Origin: Trema orientale | Lineage: Eukaryota; Streptophyta; Magnoliopsida; Rosales; Cannabaceae | DNA: 64,000 nucleotides | NCBI GenBank assembly: GCA_002914845.1 | Contig: JXTC01000019.1 | Coordinates: 470,057 to 534,056 of the forward strand | Reading direction: 5' to 3' | Part shown: piece after piece, positions 22,693 to 34,900 of the stretch | How the letters are laid out: every line of letters begins with the position of its first letter | Position numbering within the stretch: the stretch's first letter is position 1 | Translations under genes and position numbers: made by a program | Notes under the pieces: model-generated | Database searches by the model: none | What the model saw: the letters and a program-made list of their open reading frames with translations, nothing else | What the model was told of the DNA's origin: nothing

Positions 22693-25049
22693 CACTATCT
22701 CTATTAATATAATATTAAATACTATTGGTGTGGCATTTAAAAATATCATACTAGATTTTTATTAAATTAGTGACATTGATGGATACCAGTAAGAATAAAA
22801 GTTTAGTGACATTTGAAATGTCATTATGTTATTTAGGCTTTACATTAACATTCTAAAATGTCTCTAAACTATGTTAACGGCATTGATAAATGTCACTCAA
22901 TTATTTAGCTAAATAAATTGATTATTCATTTTAAATTTTCAAAAGAATCACATTTTAAATGTGGTTAAACTACTATTTGTGTATTGTGATATGTGCTTAT
23001 TTATAGATAGGAGGCATTTTAAAACGTTAATATGAATAATTTAAAAATATTAGTCATACAGTTTTAGGATCAAATATTAGGTGGATTTGGATCTATCTTT
23101 TAGGATCAAGTCAAATTTCAAATTTGTTTACGAAGATTTTATTCTTTTTTTTTTTGTTTTAAAGTATATGAATAGATTAAAAACAATTGAAGTGTTTCAT
23201 AACCTTCTCTAATTTAATTGATTAATTAAAATATAATTTTTTTTTTTAGATATAATCAAAATATTTATAATTTTTCCAAAAGAAATTCAAGATTTTAACT
23301 TCAAAAAATAAAGCAAGAGTGGTTATTAAAAAAGATTGAAAAAATCTTCAATTTCAAAATTATATTTTTTCAGATACTGCTATTAAAGTTATATTTCAAT
23401 TCTATTTCTCAAAAAAAAAAAAAAATTAAGAACCATAAGAGATAAAATAAAACTAATCTATCTAATAAATTTAAACTTTAATGACACTTTTAAAATGCTA
23501 CTAAACCTACTCTAGTGTCATTTTTAAATTGTCATTCAATTTAAAATTCAGTTACTTTTATAAAATGACGCGGAAAACCAAATTTAACAATATATTTAGT
23601 AGATAGAATCTTTTAGAGGGATGGAGAGGGGTGGAAGAAGAGGGATAATGAAAGGAGGACTACATTAAACTTCTATTTGGCAAGAGAGAAAGAAGAAGTG
23701 GAGGGAGGATGGACCCTCTTGGTCTACCAAATCTAGGGATGTCAACGGGGGCGGGGCGGGATCGGTTTTGTGTTTACCATCCCCGTCCCCATTATTATTT
23801 TACTATACTATCCCCGCATCATTCACCATTTTATTTGGTGCAGGGCAATTTCAGAGAATCCCCATCGGGGATCGGTTTCCCCATTAGTATATCGGGGTCC
23901 CCGTTTGGAATCGTCATCTTGTATAAATTAAACAATTCTATGTTAGTTCAAATCTTTTAAAAGTCTAATTACATCAAAAAATAATGAAAATTAAAGTTAA
24001 CTTCATTGAAAATTCCAATTTTAGATCTAAATAACTAAAAAATACATTCAAATAAAACTTTGACATATTAGAATTGTCAAATATAAAATATTTAATACTA
24101 AAATCATATAGCATATCATTCATTCATAAAGCTAACACAATCCCAAATAACTCAAAAAATATTAGTATATGACTATATATTATTAGATCTTTTTTCTTTT
24201 TTAAAAACATCTACTTGAATCACTATTATATAAAAAAAATAGAAATTAACTTATATATAATCAGGGCGGGGTCAGTGCGGGACACTCAATCCCAAGCCCG
24301 CCCCACCCCACTGAATATTAAACGGGGAGTCCCCGCTCTATGCCCTGCACCATTTATAACGGTGAAAGCCTGCCCCATTCGGGCCGGTGCACCACAGCGC
24401 ACCACCCCATTCGATGAAATTGACATCCCTAATCAAATCTCACATCCCTCCCAATTTGGAAGGATTAGAGACAATGATGAAACAAAAGGCAGGTAATTGA
24501 CAAATTTATCACCAAAATAATTATTAAAAACTTAATGAAAGAGAAGATCTAATTTCATAACATAATATACTACATTATTCCTATTTTCCATCCTTTCTAG
24601 CTACCAAATAGGAAAATTGATATAAATAGTAGTAATTTTATATAAAATGACTTTTTTAAGAATGTTTTAAACAATGATTTTTTAGTAATATTTTATCATT
24701 TTGTGACCTTGTGTGACAGATATTCACATAATTTGCGACTATTGATTAGTTCTAAAAAAATCATAATTTTATAATATATTAATTTAAAAAGAGACAACTA
24801 AAAAAATCATTTGGTGCCAAATTAGTACTACCTAAGTCAATTCTCCTACCAAATAACTTAAGATTAGAAGTTGTCACTCTTCTCTCCCTCCTTCTTAAGC
24901 TTCCATTCTTGTTATTGTCCTTCCCTCCTACCAACTTAGATATATCTTTAAAAGATCCCATATAACTTAGTGATAATGGTTATTGTGGTATTTTAGTGTA
25001 AATGACTATACTAGATAAAATGACACCATATGATATTTTTCTTTTAGTG
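22693..25049. mobile_element. Possible non-autonomous CACTA element, unit 1
   Basis: The right end reads TTTTCTTTTAGTG; the unit 2 partner has the canonical TTTTCTTGTAGTG, the reverse complement of CACTACAAGAAAA. Subterminal GTGACATTT/AAATGTCA motifs cluster at both ends. The left end candidate is CACTATC at 22693. The 3-bp flanks do not match, so the left end is uncertain. Contains the hAT-like MITE. Confidence 0.45.
23735..24432. mobile_element. hAT-like MITE, unit 1 only
   Basis: Termini AGGGATGTCAAC and, at the other end, TTGACATCCCTAAT form an inverted repeat. An 8-bp target duplication (CCAAATCT at 23727-23734, TCAAATCT at 24433-24440, one mismatch) fits the hAT superfamily. The ends are GC-rich with many GGGG/CCCC runs (GGGGCGGGGCGGG near the left end). 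Unit 2 keeps the empty site at about 48827-48840. Confidence 0.85.
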
Positions 25050-25400
25050 ACAGTCAAAAATTCTTATACATGCAAATAGAGTCTTTAGGATCATATTAAG
25101 ATTATTGTTTTAATACATAGAATCAAAAAATAATTTAAATAGAAAAGTAGGAATACTTTGCTATTTTAATTTGGGAATTTTTTCTTTTGATGAAGAGGTG
25201 GATCTCTAAAACCTCTATAGAAAAGAACTAAAGAATGGTAATCTTATTATTTTTCATACACTTTAAAATTCTTACTATATGTCTCAAAACATAAGATAGC
25301 AAGAAGATAGAAAAAAAATAGGAAGGAAAACACAACTTAATAAAAAATAAAAAATAAAAAAGGTTTTTCTTAAAACCTTTAATGCGTTACGGACTAAAAA

Positions 25401-26505
25401 TGTAAAAAACCAGATTTTTATTTTACCAATTTTCGGATTAAATAAGAGAGTAGTTTAGTTGCAAAATTTTCTTTGGGAACAGCGACTAAACTGCAATTTT
25501 TGAGGACTAGATTGAAAGAATTTTTGAAGAGTGGGGGACTATTGTGTAATTTTTTAAGAAATTTCACTGTCCTATATACCAATCACGTGATCTCACTCTT
25601 CCCCTCACTTTCTCTCTCTTCCTCATCTGATCTCTCTCTCGCTCGCTCTTGGCCGAATGGGATGAAGGACCGTCGGGCCGCCTCCTGCCGTCGTCCAGCT
25701 GCGAGGACCGTCGGCGAAGCTCTCCCACGTCGCCAAAAGCTCATCGTCGATCTGCTGGAGCTACTCGCCATCTCCGGAGAACAAATAGGCCGTGGAAGAA
25801 GTTTGAATTTTCGGCGTCGTTTTAGGGCGTTTCAGCTCATATTCTCAGGCTCATTGGATTCGTCTTGTCGAGAGGAAGCTTCAAGTATATATCACGTGAC
25901 TCTAGTTTGCCTGGTTTGAAAGTTTCCATTTTTGAGTGTTTTGAGCTTAGGATTGACTTCTTTGATCCGATCGTTCGATTGTGTTTTTGATGTCATTTTT
26001 GGAATGTACTTAGAAAATGGAGAAGATTGATATATATATTTATATTGACTATATTTGGTGACTGGTATGAAAAACAAAATCGGACGGTTAAGATTTACCT
26101 CGTTTTTCATGCCACCAATCTGGTTTTGGCCCAGACCCGAATTGGACGAATTATATGTCCAATCTAGCTATTTTGGGTGCTAGGAATTTAGTGAAGAGGT
26201 TCGTTTGAGAATTTGAAACTCCGTTGAGAAGTTAGTTTTTCACAAGAGAACGATCGAGGGCTTAAAATTGGTTCCCGATTCTCCGAACGATCGTCCAACA
26301 ACATCTTTGGGGTCTAATAGTATGGTATCGCTATTCTAGTGAGGTAGGGATTCGGTTACCTCTGTTTTATATCGTTTTTTGAATAAAACTTATTTTCTGT
26401 AACATATGATGACAAATGTGATTTTAGAACTATTTGAATATCTGTGATGGAATTGGAATGTATGATATATCTTGTATTGATTTGGGAATTTTCTGAGTGC
26501 ATGTT
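25401..26505 (+). repeat. Solo Ty3-type LTR, left part (split by insertion)
   Basis: The uninterrupted partner is 49810-51988. It starts at a TGTAAAAAAC candidate after CTAAAAA, runs through a GC-rich block (25670-25780) and is cut at 26505 by the nested retrotransposon. The right part resumes at 38215. Confidence 0.65.
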
Positions 26506-27175
26506 TGTTGGAGCGAGTTTCGCCAACTGTCTATGTGTCCTCACTATCTCAAGATGTATCCAATATCTAGGCAGATCGGAGGTGCTCGGGGGGGAACCTG
26601 CAAAGACTTTCCGATGCTTAAGTCAGATATCGGTTCAAAGAGAGATAGTAGAGAGTGGAATCATACTTACTTTTTTCCGTGGCGTGAGCCATGTTTATAT
26701 TTCGGGGATTGGGGCCTGATTTCGAGGTTCCCTCTCCGGCCTCGCACTTCGTCCCCGAAATCACGGACTGAAGTCGCCGTAATTCCCCCTGATTGGTACG
26801 GCTTGTTCCCAGTCGCCGGCTCTGACACGAGTCCTATCGCGGAGTGGCGCCTGCAGGTTCCCCGTCCTGCCAGGGGAATGCATTTAATATGCACACCTAC
26901 CCAACAGAGCATTAAATGCTCTGTCTGGGTCTGGAACTGTGCATGCCACCGAGGGTCTTCCAACAGAAGACCCTTGAGGCTCTTGACCCCCAGCTGTCGG
27001 GACGGGGGTCTGGTTGGGCTGGGCTCATCCCGGGTCTGGGCGGGCCCTGCCCTGACCCGCTTCGACAGATGGCCCAAACATCTTCACGTGAAACGCTCGT
27101 GGCATTCAAGTAGTTTCCTTAGTTACGTGTCATCTGGATGTACACGTGGCGCATGTTCCGAAAGCGGGCCCCACA
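26506..27175 (-). repeat. 3' LTR of the Tat element
   Basis: Plus-strand ends are TGTTGGAGCG and GGCCCCACA. It is downstream in the element's minus orientation. It pairs with 37540-38209. Confidence 0.95.
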
Positions 27176-27197
27176 ACTACCCCCATTTCCCTATTTG
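27176..27197 (-). other. Polypurine tract
   Basis: Directly inside the 3' LTR the minus strand is almost all purine (AGGGAAATGGGGGTAGT), as expected for the plus-strand primer. Confidence 0.75.
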
Positions 27198-27401
27198 ATG
27201 GGTTGGATGCCATCAAATGGGGAAATCACTCCTCTGGTCCGCGAATGTGGGAGCTACACGTGGCCCACGATTACCTCAGTTCGCCTGTCATCGACGTGAT
27301 GTGTGCTGGCCTTTATTGCGCTCCTCCGAAATTTTGAATTTTAAATGCACTGGGCTTCCCTGTACGGTTGATATTCCTCAGCGTCCCTTCAGTTCCCCCT
27401 C

Positions 27402-27408
27402 TATAAAA
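27402..27408 (+). promoter_or_regulatory. TATA box of the antisense gene
   Basis: TATAAAA in CTCTATAAAAGCG, about 150 nt before ATG 27554 and outside the LTR, on the strand opposite to gag-pol. No other good TATA lies between it and the ATG. Confidence 0.65.
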
Positions 27409-27553
27409 GCGAAGCCCGGGCTCATCTCTCACTTTATCAAAAATTCTTAAGTGCGGATTTTCTCTTCTCTAGAAATCTCGAGCGTCTCTGATTTGGGGTT
27501 TTCAGCCATTCTCCCCTTTTGAGTTTTCGACTTTCCAATCTCAGCCCGAAATT

Positions 27554-30500
27554 ATGGCCCAAAACCAAAGTCAGATGCTCCACCCGATTGCCGATTCTGA
27601 GCTCGAGTCGCTGAGGAGGCAGCTCTGCTTTCCTGGCGGGGTTACCCTGTAAAGGGTAGAGGGGCCAGCCGATTGGTACCTCCGCTCCTCTGCCCCTGAG
27701 GGCTCCATTGTGCTGGGGAGGAAGCACTTGGAGTGGTTGCGGTTCCCGCTTCCCCCCCTCGTTCATCAGTTCTTTAGCCTCACGGGGATCCATCCGATGC
27801 AGCTGAACGCCAACGGAATCATGATCCTCATGGGGCTTTCCGCCCTGGCTGTCCTCCTCAACATCCACATCGACTTGGAGTTGGTCTTCTATGCTTATAA
27901 GCTGACCACTATCTCCAAGAGGAGCTCCTACCCCACGTTTTACCTCCAGCCGCTTCCTGGGCACCATATCTTTTGGGGTCTGCCTAGGAGTGACAAGCAG
28001 TGGGACTCCCACTCCAGATTATATGCGGTCGGAGGGGCGTGGTGCTCTCCTTGGATGAATGAGGAGCGCTTTTCTATTCCTATGCTGTTCTCGCACAGTA
28101 AGTCCCTGGGTGCTTCCCTTTCTTTGGGTTTGAGCTTTCCCCTGTTTCCTGACTTTTGGCACGGCGGATGAGAGCAGGTTTGAGCCGCGGCTGCCGGCAG
28201 GGCGGCTGCAGGAGCTGGAGGGGATTGTCGTTTTTGGGTCGGCCGGGGAGTGCTGCCACATACAGGCTGTGCTGACCCCTCGGATGATGAATCTGATGCC
28301 GAGGGCGGTCCTGTATCTCCCCTTCCCCCTCGACTCCTGGGTGATCACCAAGCACCTCCGGAGTCGACTCGACGTCGCTGCCCTGAATAGGTTTCGCCGA
28401 GACGAGCAGAACTACGTCGCGATGGTCAGTCGTCAGGTTATGGCCTCGAACCAGGCGGCGGGGTCTGACGACTTGGTGGCGCTTACCAGGCTGGAGCTCG
28501 AGGAGGTCCTAGTGCTCATGGCCAGGGAGTGCGAACGGCTCCGCGCCACCGAAGCAACTGCACCCAGGGGGGCTAAAGGTAAACCTGTTTCCTCGCCGCG
28601 AAACTCTACCTTCTGGGTCTGGGTCATCCTCTAATCGTGTAGCTTGCTTCCGTTTGCAGGTTCAGGTGTCGGACCTTCAACAGACCCTTCCTCCGGCAGG
28701 GGGGTCGTTGCCCATCGGGCCGGACCCAAGGTCCCCACTGGGCAGCGCTTGGTAGTGTCCTCCGACGACGAGTCCGGGGGTCGTGGATTTGTCACCCCAA
28801 GAGCCGACCCCGGCGACAAGTCGGAGGGTCTGTTCGTGCTCGGAAGTGGCGCTCTTGTGACGCCTCTTCCGAGGGCGGGCGGACCCAAGCCCCAGGAGAC
28901 GCCGGCCGTTCGAATCAGGTACGGCGGCGGGCCGTCTTCGGGTCAGCCCAAGGAGGGCACTACTTCGGATTCTCCACTCGCCGGGCCCGGATCGGGGACC
29001 AGCGCAGGGTCTGGCTCCGCGCGCTCCCGCGGAGAGATCGCGGATCTGAGTGGAGGGGCCCCCCGGCTCAAGTCCCGCTTATCTTCCCCTCCGTCGGCCC
29101 CTTTGAAGCGGGGTCGTGAAGCTGACCCGTCCGGTAGGGAAGAGGGTCCGCTGGCGAAAAAGGGTAAGGCCGCCTCCCCTTCAGGTAGCGAGGGCGACGA
29201 CGGGGCCACCCTGACTGTCTTAAGGAGGAGGCGGTCTGTCCGCAGCGGACCTGCCGGGTGCCCTGGTCAAGACAAGACCCGAAAATCACAAGCCGAGGAG
29301 TCTGCTCCGTAAATGGCCGGTGGAGTTGCTGAAGTGGCAGTCGCTGCAGAATCTGCTCCGGCTGCTGCTGATGACGCATCGCCTAGTTCGGCGCCGCCTA
29401 GTTCGGTGCCGCCTTCCGCTGCTGCCCCCATCCCTCCCACTTCAGGAGCGTCGGGAGATGCTGCTGGAGTGTTGCCGGCAGAAGGCAGCGCCCCCGCCCT
29501 TGGCGAGGCGGAAGTGCGGCCCTCAGGTGCGGATGGTACCCGGGGAGGTGATTCGGCCACCGAGCTCGAGCTGGAGCCGCTGTCCCCGGGGAACGTGGAT
29601 GCTGTTGCTCGCCGCAGCCTTGCACAGGTATAGGTTTGTGAGATCATCGTTTTTATAGCTGCGGAATGTTTAATGATGACTGAGTTCTTGGTTTTGTATT
29701 GTGCAGTTGTCCGCTGTCCAGTCGTTTTACGCGTCGCAGGTGGCGGAGCTGATAAGGCAACTGGGTGAGAGGACTGCGGCTGCAGAACAGAACCGGGTCA
29801 CCCTTAGTGCGCTTAGGGCCGATTTCGATCTGTTCAGGAGCTTGGAGGATGCCCGGGTCAGCACTGCGGTGGCTCATGCCCGTAGCACCGAGAGGGCTGC
29901 TCATGAGGAGCTGTCTCGCAAGTTGGCTGAGGCGGAGGGGAAGCTTGAGTCGTTAGAGGCTGAGGTTCCTGGCCTCCGTGCTCAGGCCGAGCTTGTGGGT
30001 CTGGCCCGGGCTGAGGCCGAGCTGAAGGAACAGGAGCGGTTGACCGCCATAGCTGAGATGGGGCTGGCCACTGTGGCTCGGGACAGTGCCATCGATGACG
30101 CTAAGGAGGCAAGGAAAGCCGAGGCGAAGGCGAAGTTGGAGGCCCATTTGACCGGTCCAACGAGGTAATTAAAAGCCTGCATTTGGAGTATTATGGGTTA
30201 CTGAAATCCCACATTGAGCTGACCTGTTTGCGCCGCGAAGAGCTAGCCGGTATTAATAACCTTTTGGCTGATTTGTCACAGCGCCAGGCGGAGCTCAGGA
30301 TGGCCGCGTTGAGAGACAGGCTGGCAGACGCCGAGAAGCTGAAAAAGAGGTATCAGAGGCAGGTGGACGTTCTTTCTGCCGAGAGTTATAGGTCCGGCTG
30401 GGAGAACCGAGAATTTGAAGGCCACCCAGAGGTGGTGACGTCGGACCAATTCGACGAGCAGAAAGGCGTCGAGAAGGATCACTACTCCGTCGGGTATTAT

Positions 30501-30758
30501 ATGCAGCGGCTGGAGGATGAGATCGATATCATATACCCCGCTGACGTGTTAAAAATGCTCGACGAGGAGAAGGATGGGCCCTCTGCATCTGCCTCTGTCG
30601 GTAAGGAGCTGGTGCCTGTCGTGAGCCAGGGCGAGCCAACCACGGGTCTGCCTTCGCCGGGGTCAGGTGCCATAGTGCTTTCTAGCGAGTCTGAGCCTGA
30701 GCCTGAGATGCCGCCTCCAGCCGAAGCCAGCGTTCTTTCCTTCAGCGGAGGTAAATAA
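27554..30758 (+). pseudogene. Antisense Tat gene (PF04195-like 'gypsy-type transposon' protein)
   Basis: ATG 27554 opens a frame (MAQNQSQ) running into a domain with HQFFSLTGIHPMQLNANG, which I recognise as the plant 'putative gypsy type transposon' domain. It is followed by a Ser/Pro/Gly-rich acidic linker and a long Ala/Glu/Leu coiled coil (29707-30400). Three introns of 79-81 bp with GT-AG ends fit: 28098-28177, 28579-28659, 29628-29706. The last two keep frame exactly. Lesions: TAA at 27650-27652, TAA at 29310-29312, a frame mismatch near 28100-28180 and a frameshift near 30140. The frame closes at 30758. Extra antisense ORFs are known in Tat elements, but their role is unknown. Nothing here shows a catalytic site. 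Confidence 0.82.
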
Positions 30759-30858
30759 GGGTTCCCGCTCCTTTGTATATATGTAGAAGTAGGGATTGTA
30801 CAGGGTGCTCGTCTGCCCCTTTTTTGTAATCTTGTTTTGTAACCCTCCGCATTGGAAT

Positions 30859-30864
30859 AATAAA
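30859..30864 (+). terminator. AATAAA polyadenylation signal of antisense gene
   Basis: AATAAA about 100 nt after the stop at 30758, in T-rich surroundings. A second AATAAA lies near 31313-31318. Confidence 0.6.
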
Positions 30865-30909
30865 ACGGATATATTCGCCTTGTTTTGAGTTCAAGTTTTT
30901 TTTGTTTGT

Positions 30910-31320
30910 ATGTGGTCAGGGTCGGGCATCATATACGATGCCATTCCCCTGTCGGCAGTTCGGCCGACTTCCGGGTCTGGCCCAATCGTATATGATTTGA
31001 AATTGTTAGTAAACCCTCTCCGTGCTATGATTAATAGCATTAACTCAAGAAATCCGGATGTGAGCTCTGGCTCTTCCAGCGCTGAAGATATGTAATCGCT
31101 GCTGTGATTTGTCCTTGACAGAGTTCGATCCGCGTGTGTGGCTGGATTTCTCCGACCCCAAGTGGGATCGTGCTAGGAGTCAATTGCAAGGGATGGTCAA
31201 TTCTTGTTTAGACCCGTCGCTGCAGAGGAGAAGGCCTGGGCTCGGCTCGTATCGGGAACAGACTGGGCACTATCGTTCTGACGTGTCTCTGCACCTTCGC
31301 CTAAGGCCTGCTAATAAATA
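30910..31320 (+). other. Small open frames downstream of antisense gene
   Basis: Frames of 61 aa (30910-31095) and 70 aa (31109-31321) lie on the antisense-gene strand, separated by acceptor-like TTGACAG at about 31115-31121, and end at an AATAAA. They could be terminal exons of the same transcript. No similarity recognised. Confidence 0.35.
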
Positions 31321-31437
31321 AAGACTGTGGGACCCACTTTGTAATCTGTAATACAATTATTAATAACAGCAGTTGGTTCTGTTTCTCCTTTTTCTTTTTG
31401 GTGATTCCCGACTGTTATTTGTCTCTTCTTTTTTTGC

Positions 31438-31605
31438 GTGGGTCTGTTTCCAACGGGCGGGTCCAACGAGGTCTGCTTCCAACGGGCAGATCCAATGAGG
31501 CCTTCTTCCAGCGGGCAGATCAAATGGGGTCTGCTTCTAATAGGCAGACCTTTCGCCGCCGTTTAGTGGGTGTTGACATGGTTCTACTTCCAACAGGCGA
31601 ACCAT
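31438..31605. repeat. Imperfect ~33-bp tandem repeat in Tat spacer
   Basis: Repeats of a GGTCTGCTTCCAACGGGCAG-like unit, about four to five degenerate copies. Confidence 0.7.
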
Positions 31606-31623
31606 AGTACAACCCCAGGTTGA

Positions 31624-31886
31624 GGTCTGCTGGCAAGAATGTTGTTGCACAGCTTAATCCCCTTCGTACGTTTTTCTCGGGCTGCCAGCAAATGTTTTAT
31701 TGCTCGACGTTTAGTCCCATAGTACTTTTTTAGGTCGGGGTCTGCTGGCAAGAATGTTATTGCACAGCTTAATCCCCTTCGTACGTTTTTCTGGGGCTGC
31801 CGGCAAATGTTTCATTGCTCGACGTTTAGTCCCATAGTACGATCTTAGGTCGGGGTCTGCTGGCAAGAATGTTATTGCACAGCTTA
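31624..31886. repeat. 115-bp tandem repeat, 2.3 copies
   Basis: GGTCTGCTGGCAAGAATG starts at 31624, 31739 and 31854, an exact 115-bp period. It lies just downstream of integrase in the element's orientation. Confidence 0.9.
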
Positions 31887-31978
31887 GACCCAAGCAGGCA
31901 ATGGATTTGTTATCGAATAGTTTGATCTGTATCAAAGTGGTTCTGCTCATTATAAAAGGAAGAATTTTTACAAATGAT

Positions 31979-34900
31979 TCATACATAATACTTCTTCAAG
32001 TGCTGAGCATTCCATATGTTGGGTAGAGTTCTACCCGTCTTGAGTTCCCTCAGGACGTACGCGCCGCAGTCTAGTGCCTTGACAATTTCGTAAGGTCCGA
32101 CCCAGTTTGGATCTAGCTTTGATGAGTTTCCAGTTTTGGCTTTCAAGACCCAGTCCCCGGCGCTGAACCTACGAGCGTTGACCTTCTTCGCGAAATAAGT
32201 CTTGGCTCGTTGGTGGTAGGAAGCTAAGTGAATCAGAGCCACATTCCTCGTCTCCTAAAGGAGGTCTGTGTTATGGCCGAGCTGCTGTTCGTTCAGCGGG
32301 GTGTCTTCCGCTACTTTCGAGCGTAGGGTCGGGAGGCCAATCTCGGTTGGGATCACGGCCTCTGACCCATACACCATGGCAAATGGGGTTCTCCCAGTTG
32401 ACCTGCGTTCGGTGGTTCTGTGAGCCCATACGACGGCTGGAAGTTCCTCCAACCACTTCCCTTTGGCTTCTTGCAGGTTCTTCTTGATGTTTCCGAAGAT
32501 AGCTTTATTCGTCGCTTCGGCCTGGCCGTTTCCTTGGGGATAGCTCACTGACGAAAAACTGAGCTTTATGCCATACAGGTCGCACAATTCCTTGAGTTTG
32601 GCATTCTGGAATTGAGTACCATGGTCGGCATGTACTTCCCGCGGGATTCCGTATCGGCAGATTATGTTCTTCTAAATGAAATTGATTGTGTCCGCTTTGT
32701 TAACGGTTGTGTAGGCCTCTGCCTCTACCCATTTGGTGAAGTAGTCAGTGGCCAATAGAACGTATCTCTTTCCGCCTGAGCTTCTAGGGAGTTCTCCGAC
32801 GATGTCCAGACCCCATTTTGCGAAGGGCCATGGAGTGATGTTAGAGTGGAGCTCCTCTGCTGGTTGATGTTTTAAAGGGACGAACTTCTGGCATTTGTCA
32901 CACTTCTTAACGAACTGGGCTGCCTCGGTCATCATGTAAGGCCAGAAATATCCAGCTGTCAAGGCCCTGTGGGCGAGGCTCCGCCCTCCAGAATGGTTGC
33001 CGCAGACCCCTTCGTGGATCTCCTCCATCAGTCTCTGGGCCTCTGTGGGGCCTATGCATCTCAGCATTAGTCCCATGGTGGACCTTCTATACAGGTGACC
33101 CTCGACCATGGAGTACTGGGTGGACTTCAGCCTGATCGAACGGGCTTCTCGAGGGTCTGGTGGGAGCTCTCCCATCGTCAGGTACTGCGTGATGGGTTTC
33201 ATCCAGGATGCTTCCTCGGAGGTGGTTGTGAATACGCGGTATGCGGGGTTCTCCATGGGGTCCGCCGCATATTTATTTTCCATCAGGATTTCTGTGTACT
33301 CGGTCGTACCCCCTGTTGAGGCACTTTTGGCCAGCCCGTCGGCCGTCTGGTTCATCTTCCTGGGTATTTGCTCGATGGTAAACGTATCGAAACGAGCTTT
33401 TGGCCCCATCACCTTAGAGAAGTACCTGTGCAGCCTTGGTTCATTCACTTCGAAGTTTCCCGCATCAGTTTTCACCGAGATGTTCTTAACTCCGAAGTGC
33501 ATGGCAAGCTCGAGACCCTGGAGTAGTGCCTCGTACTCCGCCTCATTGTTCGTTGCCTGGAAACCGAGTCTGATGGCTTTTTCCACCTTGAGGCCTGCTG
33601 GGGTCTGCAGAACTATTCCGATGCCTAACCCCGAAACGTTAGTAGACCCGTCGGTGTAGAGGGTCTAGACCGAGGGGTCTGATGGCAGCAGTGTTTGCGG
33701 TTGATCATGCGATCCATCAAAGGATTGAATCTCCACTAGGAAATCCGCCACGACCTGACCCTTTTCCACCGTTCGGGGTTGGTAATCGACGTCATAGGTC
33801 CCCAACTCGACAGCCCACTTGGTAAGTCGTCCTGACAAATCCGGTTTGGCCAGGATCTGTCGGATGGGGAAGTCCGTGTAGACCGTAATGGGATGCGCTT
33901 CGAAATACTGCCTTAACTTCTTCTTGGCATTGACCAACACGAGGACCAGTTTCTCTGCCGTGCTGTATCGAGTCTCTGCGTCTAGGAGCATGCGGCTTGC
34001 GTAGAACACCGGCTTCTGCTTGCCCTCCTCTTCGATGAACAGCACTGCACTGATCGCTATCTCGGACACTGCCAGGTACGCATACAGGCGTTGCCCCTCT
34101 GCTGGGGAGGCTAGGATGGGCGGGTGGCTGAGGTACCGTTTGAGTTCTGCCAGCGCCGCGTCTTGCTCTTCCCCCCAGGTGAACGAGGAACTTTTCCTTA
34201 TGGATTAGAAGAAAGGCTTACATCGGTCTGACATCCGACAGACGAATCGGCTGAGCGCTGCTATCTTCCCAGTTAGGCGCTGGACTTCCCTGATGGTTGT
34301 AGGCCTTTGTTCACTCGCGATCGAAGAGAGCTGGGTCGGATTGGCCTCGATCCCCCTCTTGCTTACGATGTGCCCCAGGAATTGGCCAGAAGACACCCCG
34401 AAAGCGCATTTCTTGGGGTTCAAGTGCATTTGGTATTGCCTTAGGAATTGGAAGCATTCGGCGAGGTGGTTCAGGTGGTCGGAAACTTCCTTGCTTTTCA
34501 CCACCATGTCGTCGATGTATACCTCCATCGTCCTTCCCAAGAGGCTAGCGAACATTTTGTTCATGAGTCTCTGATAGGTAGCCCCTACGTTCTTCAGACC
34601 GAAAGGCATGCGTTTGTAGCAATACAGACCCCGTTTTGTGATAAAGACCATATGGACCTGGTCTTCCTCGAACAGAGGGATCTGATTGTACCCGGAGTAG
34701 GCGTCTAGAAAGCTCGTTCTACCAAATCCTGTCGTCGCGTCAACCATCTGATCGATCTTTGGCAGCGGGAAGCTGTCTTTCGGACAAGCCTTGTTCAGAT
34801 TTGTGAAGTCGATGCAAGTTCGGTCGTCTCCATTTTTCTTCTTCACCACCACTGGGTTGGAAACCCAACGGGGGTACGTGCATTCCATGATGAGGCCATT

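Noticed and set aside
25473..25919. 148-aa open frame in the GC-rich block
   Set aside because: Lies in the solo LTR. The unit 2 counterpart (49946-50236) has a different, shorter frame, so it is not conserved as protein.
26497..27198. 233-aa open frame and other long frames across the LTR
   Set aside because: It lies within the LTR and is repeated in part in the other LTR. The high GC content makes chance frames long; no domain is recognisable.
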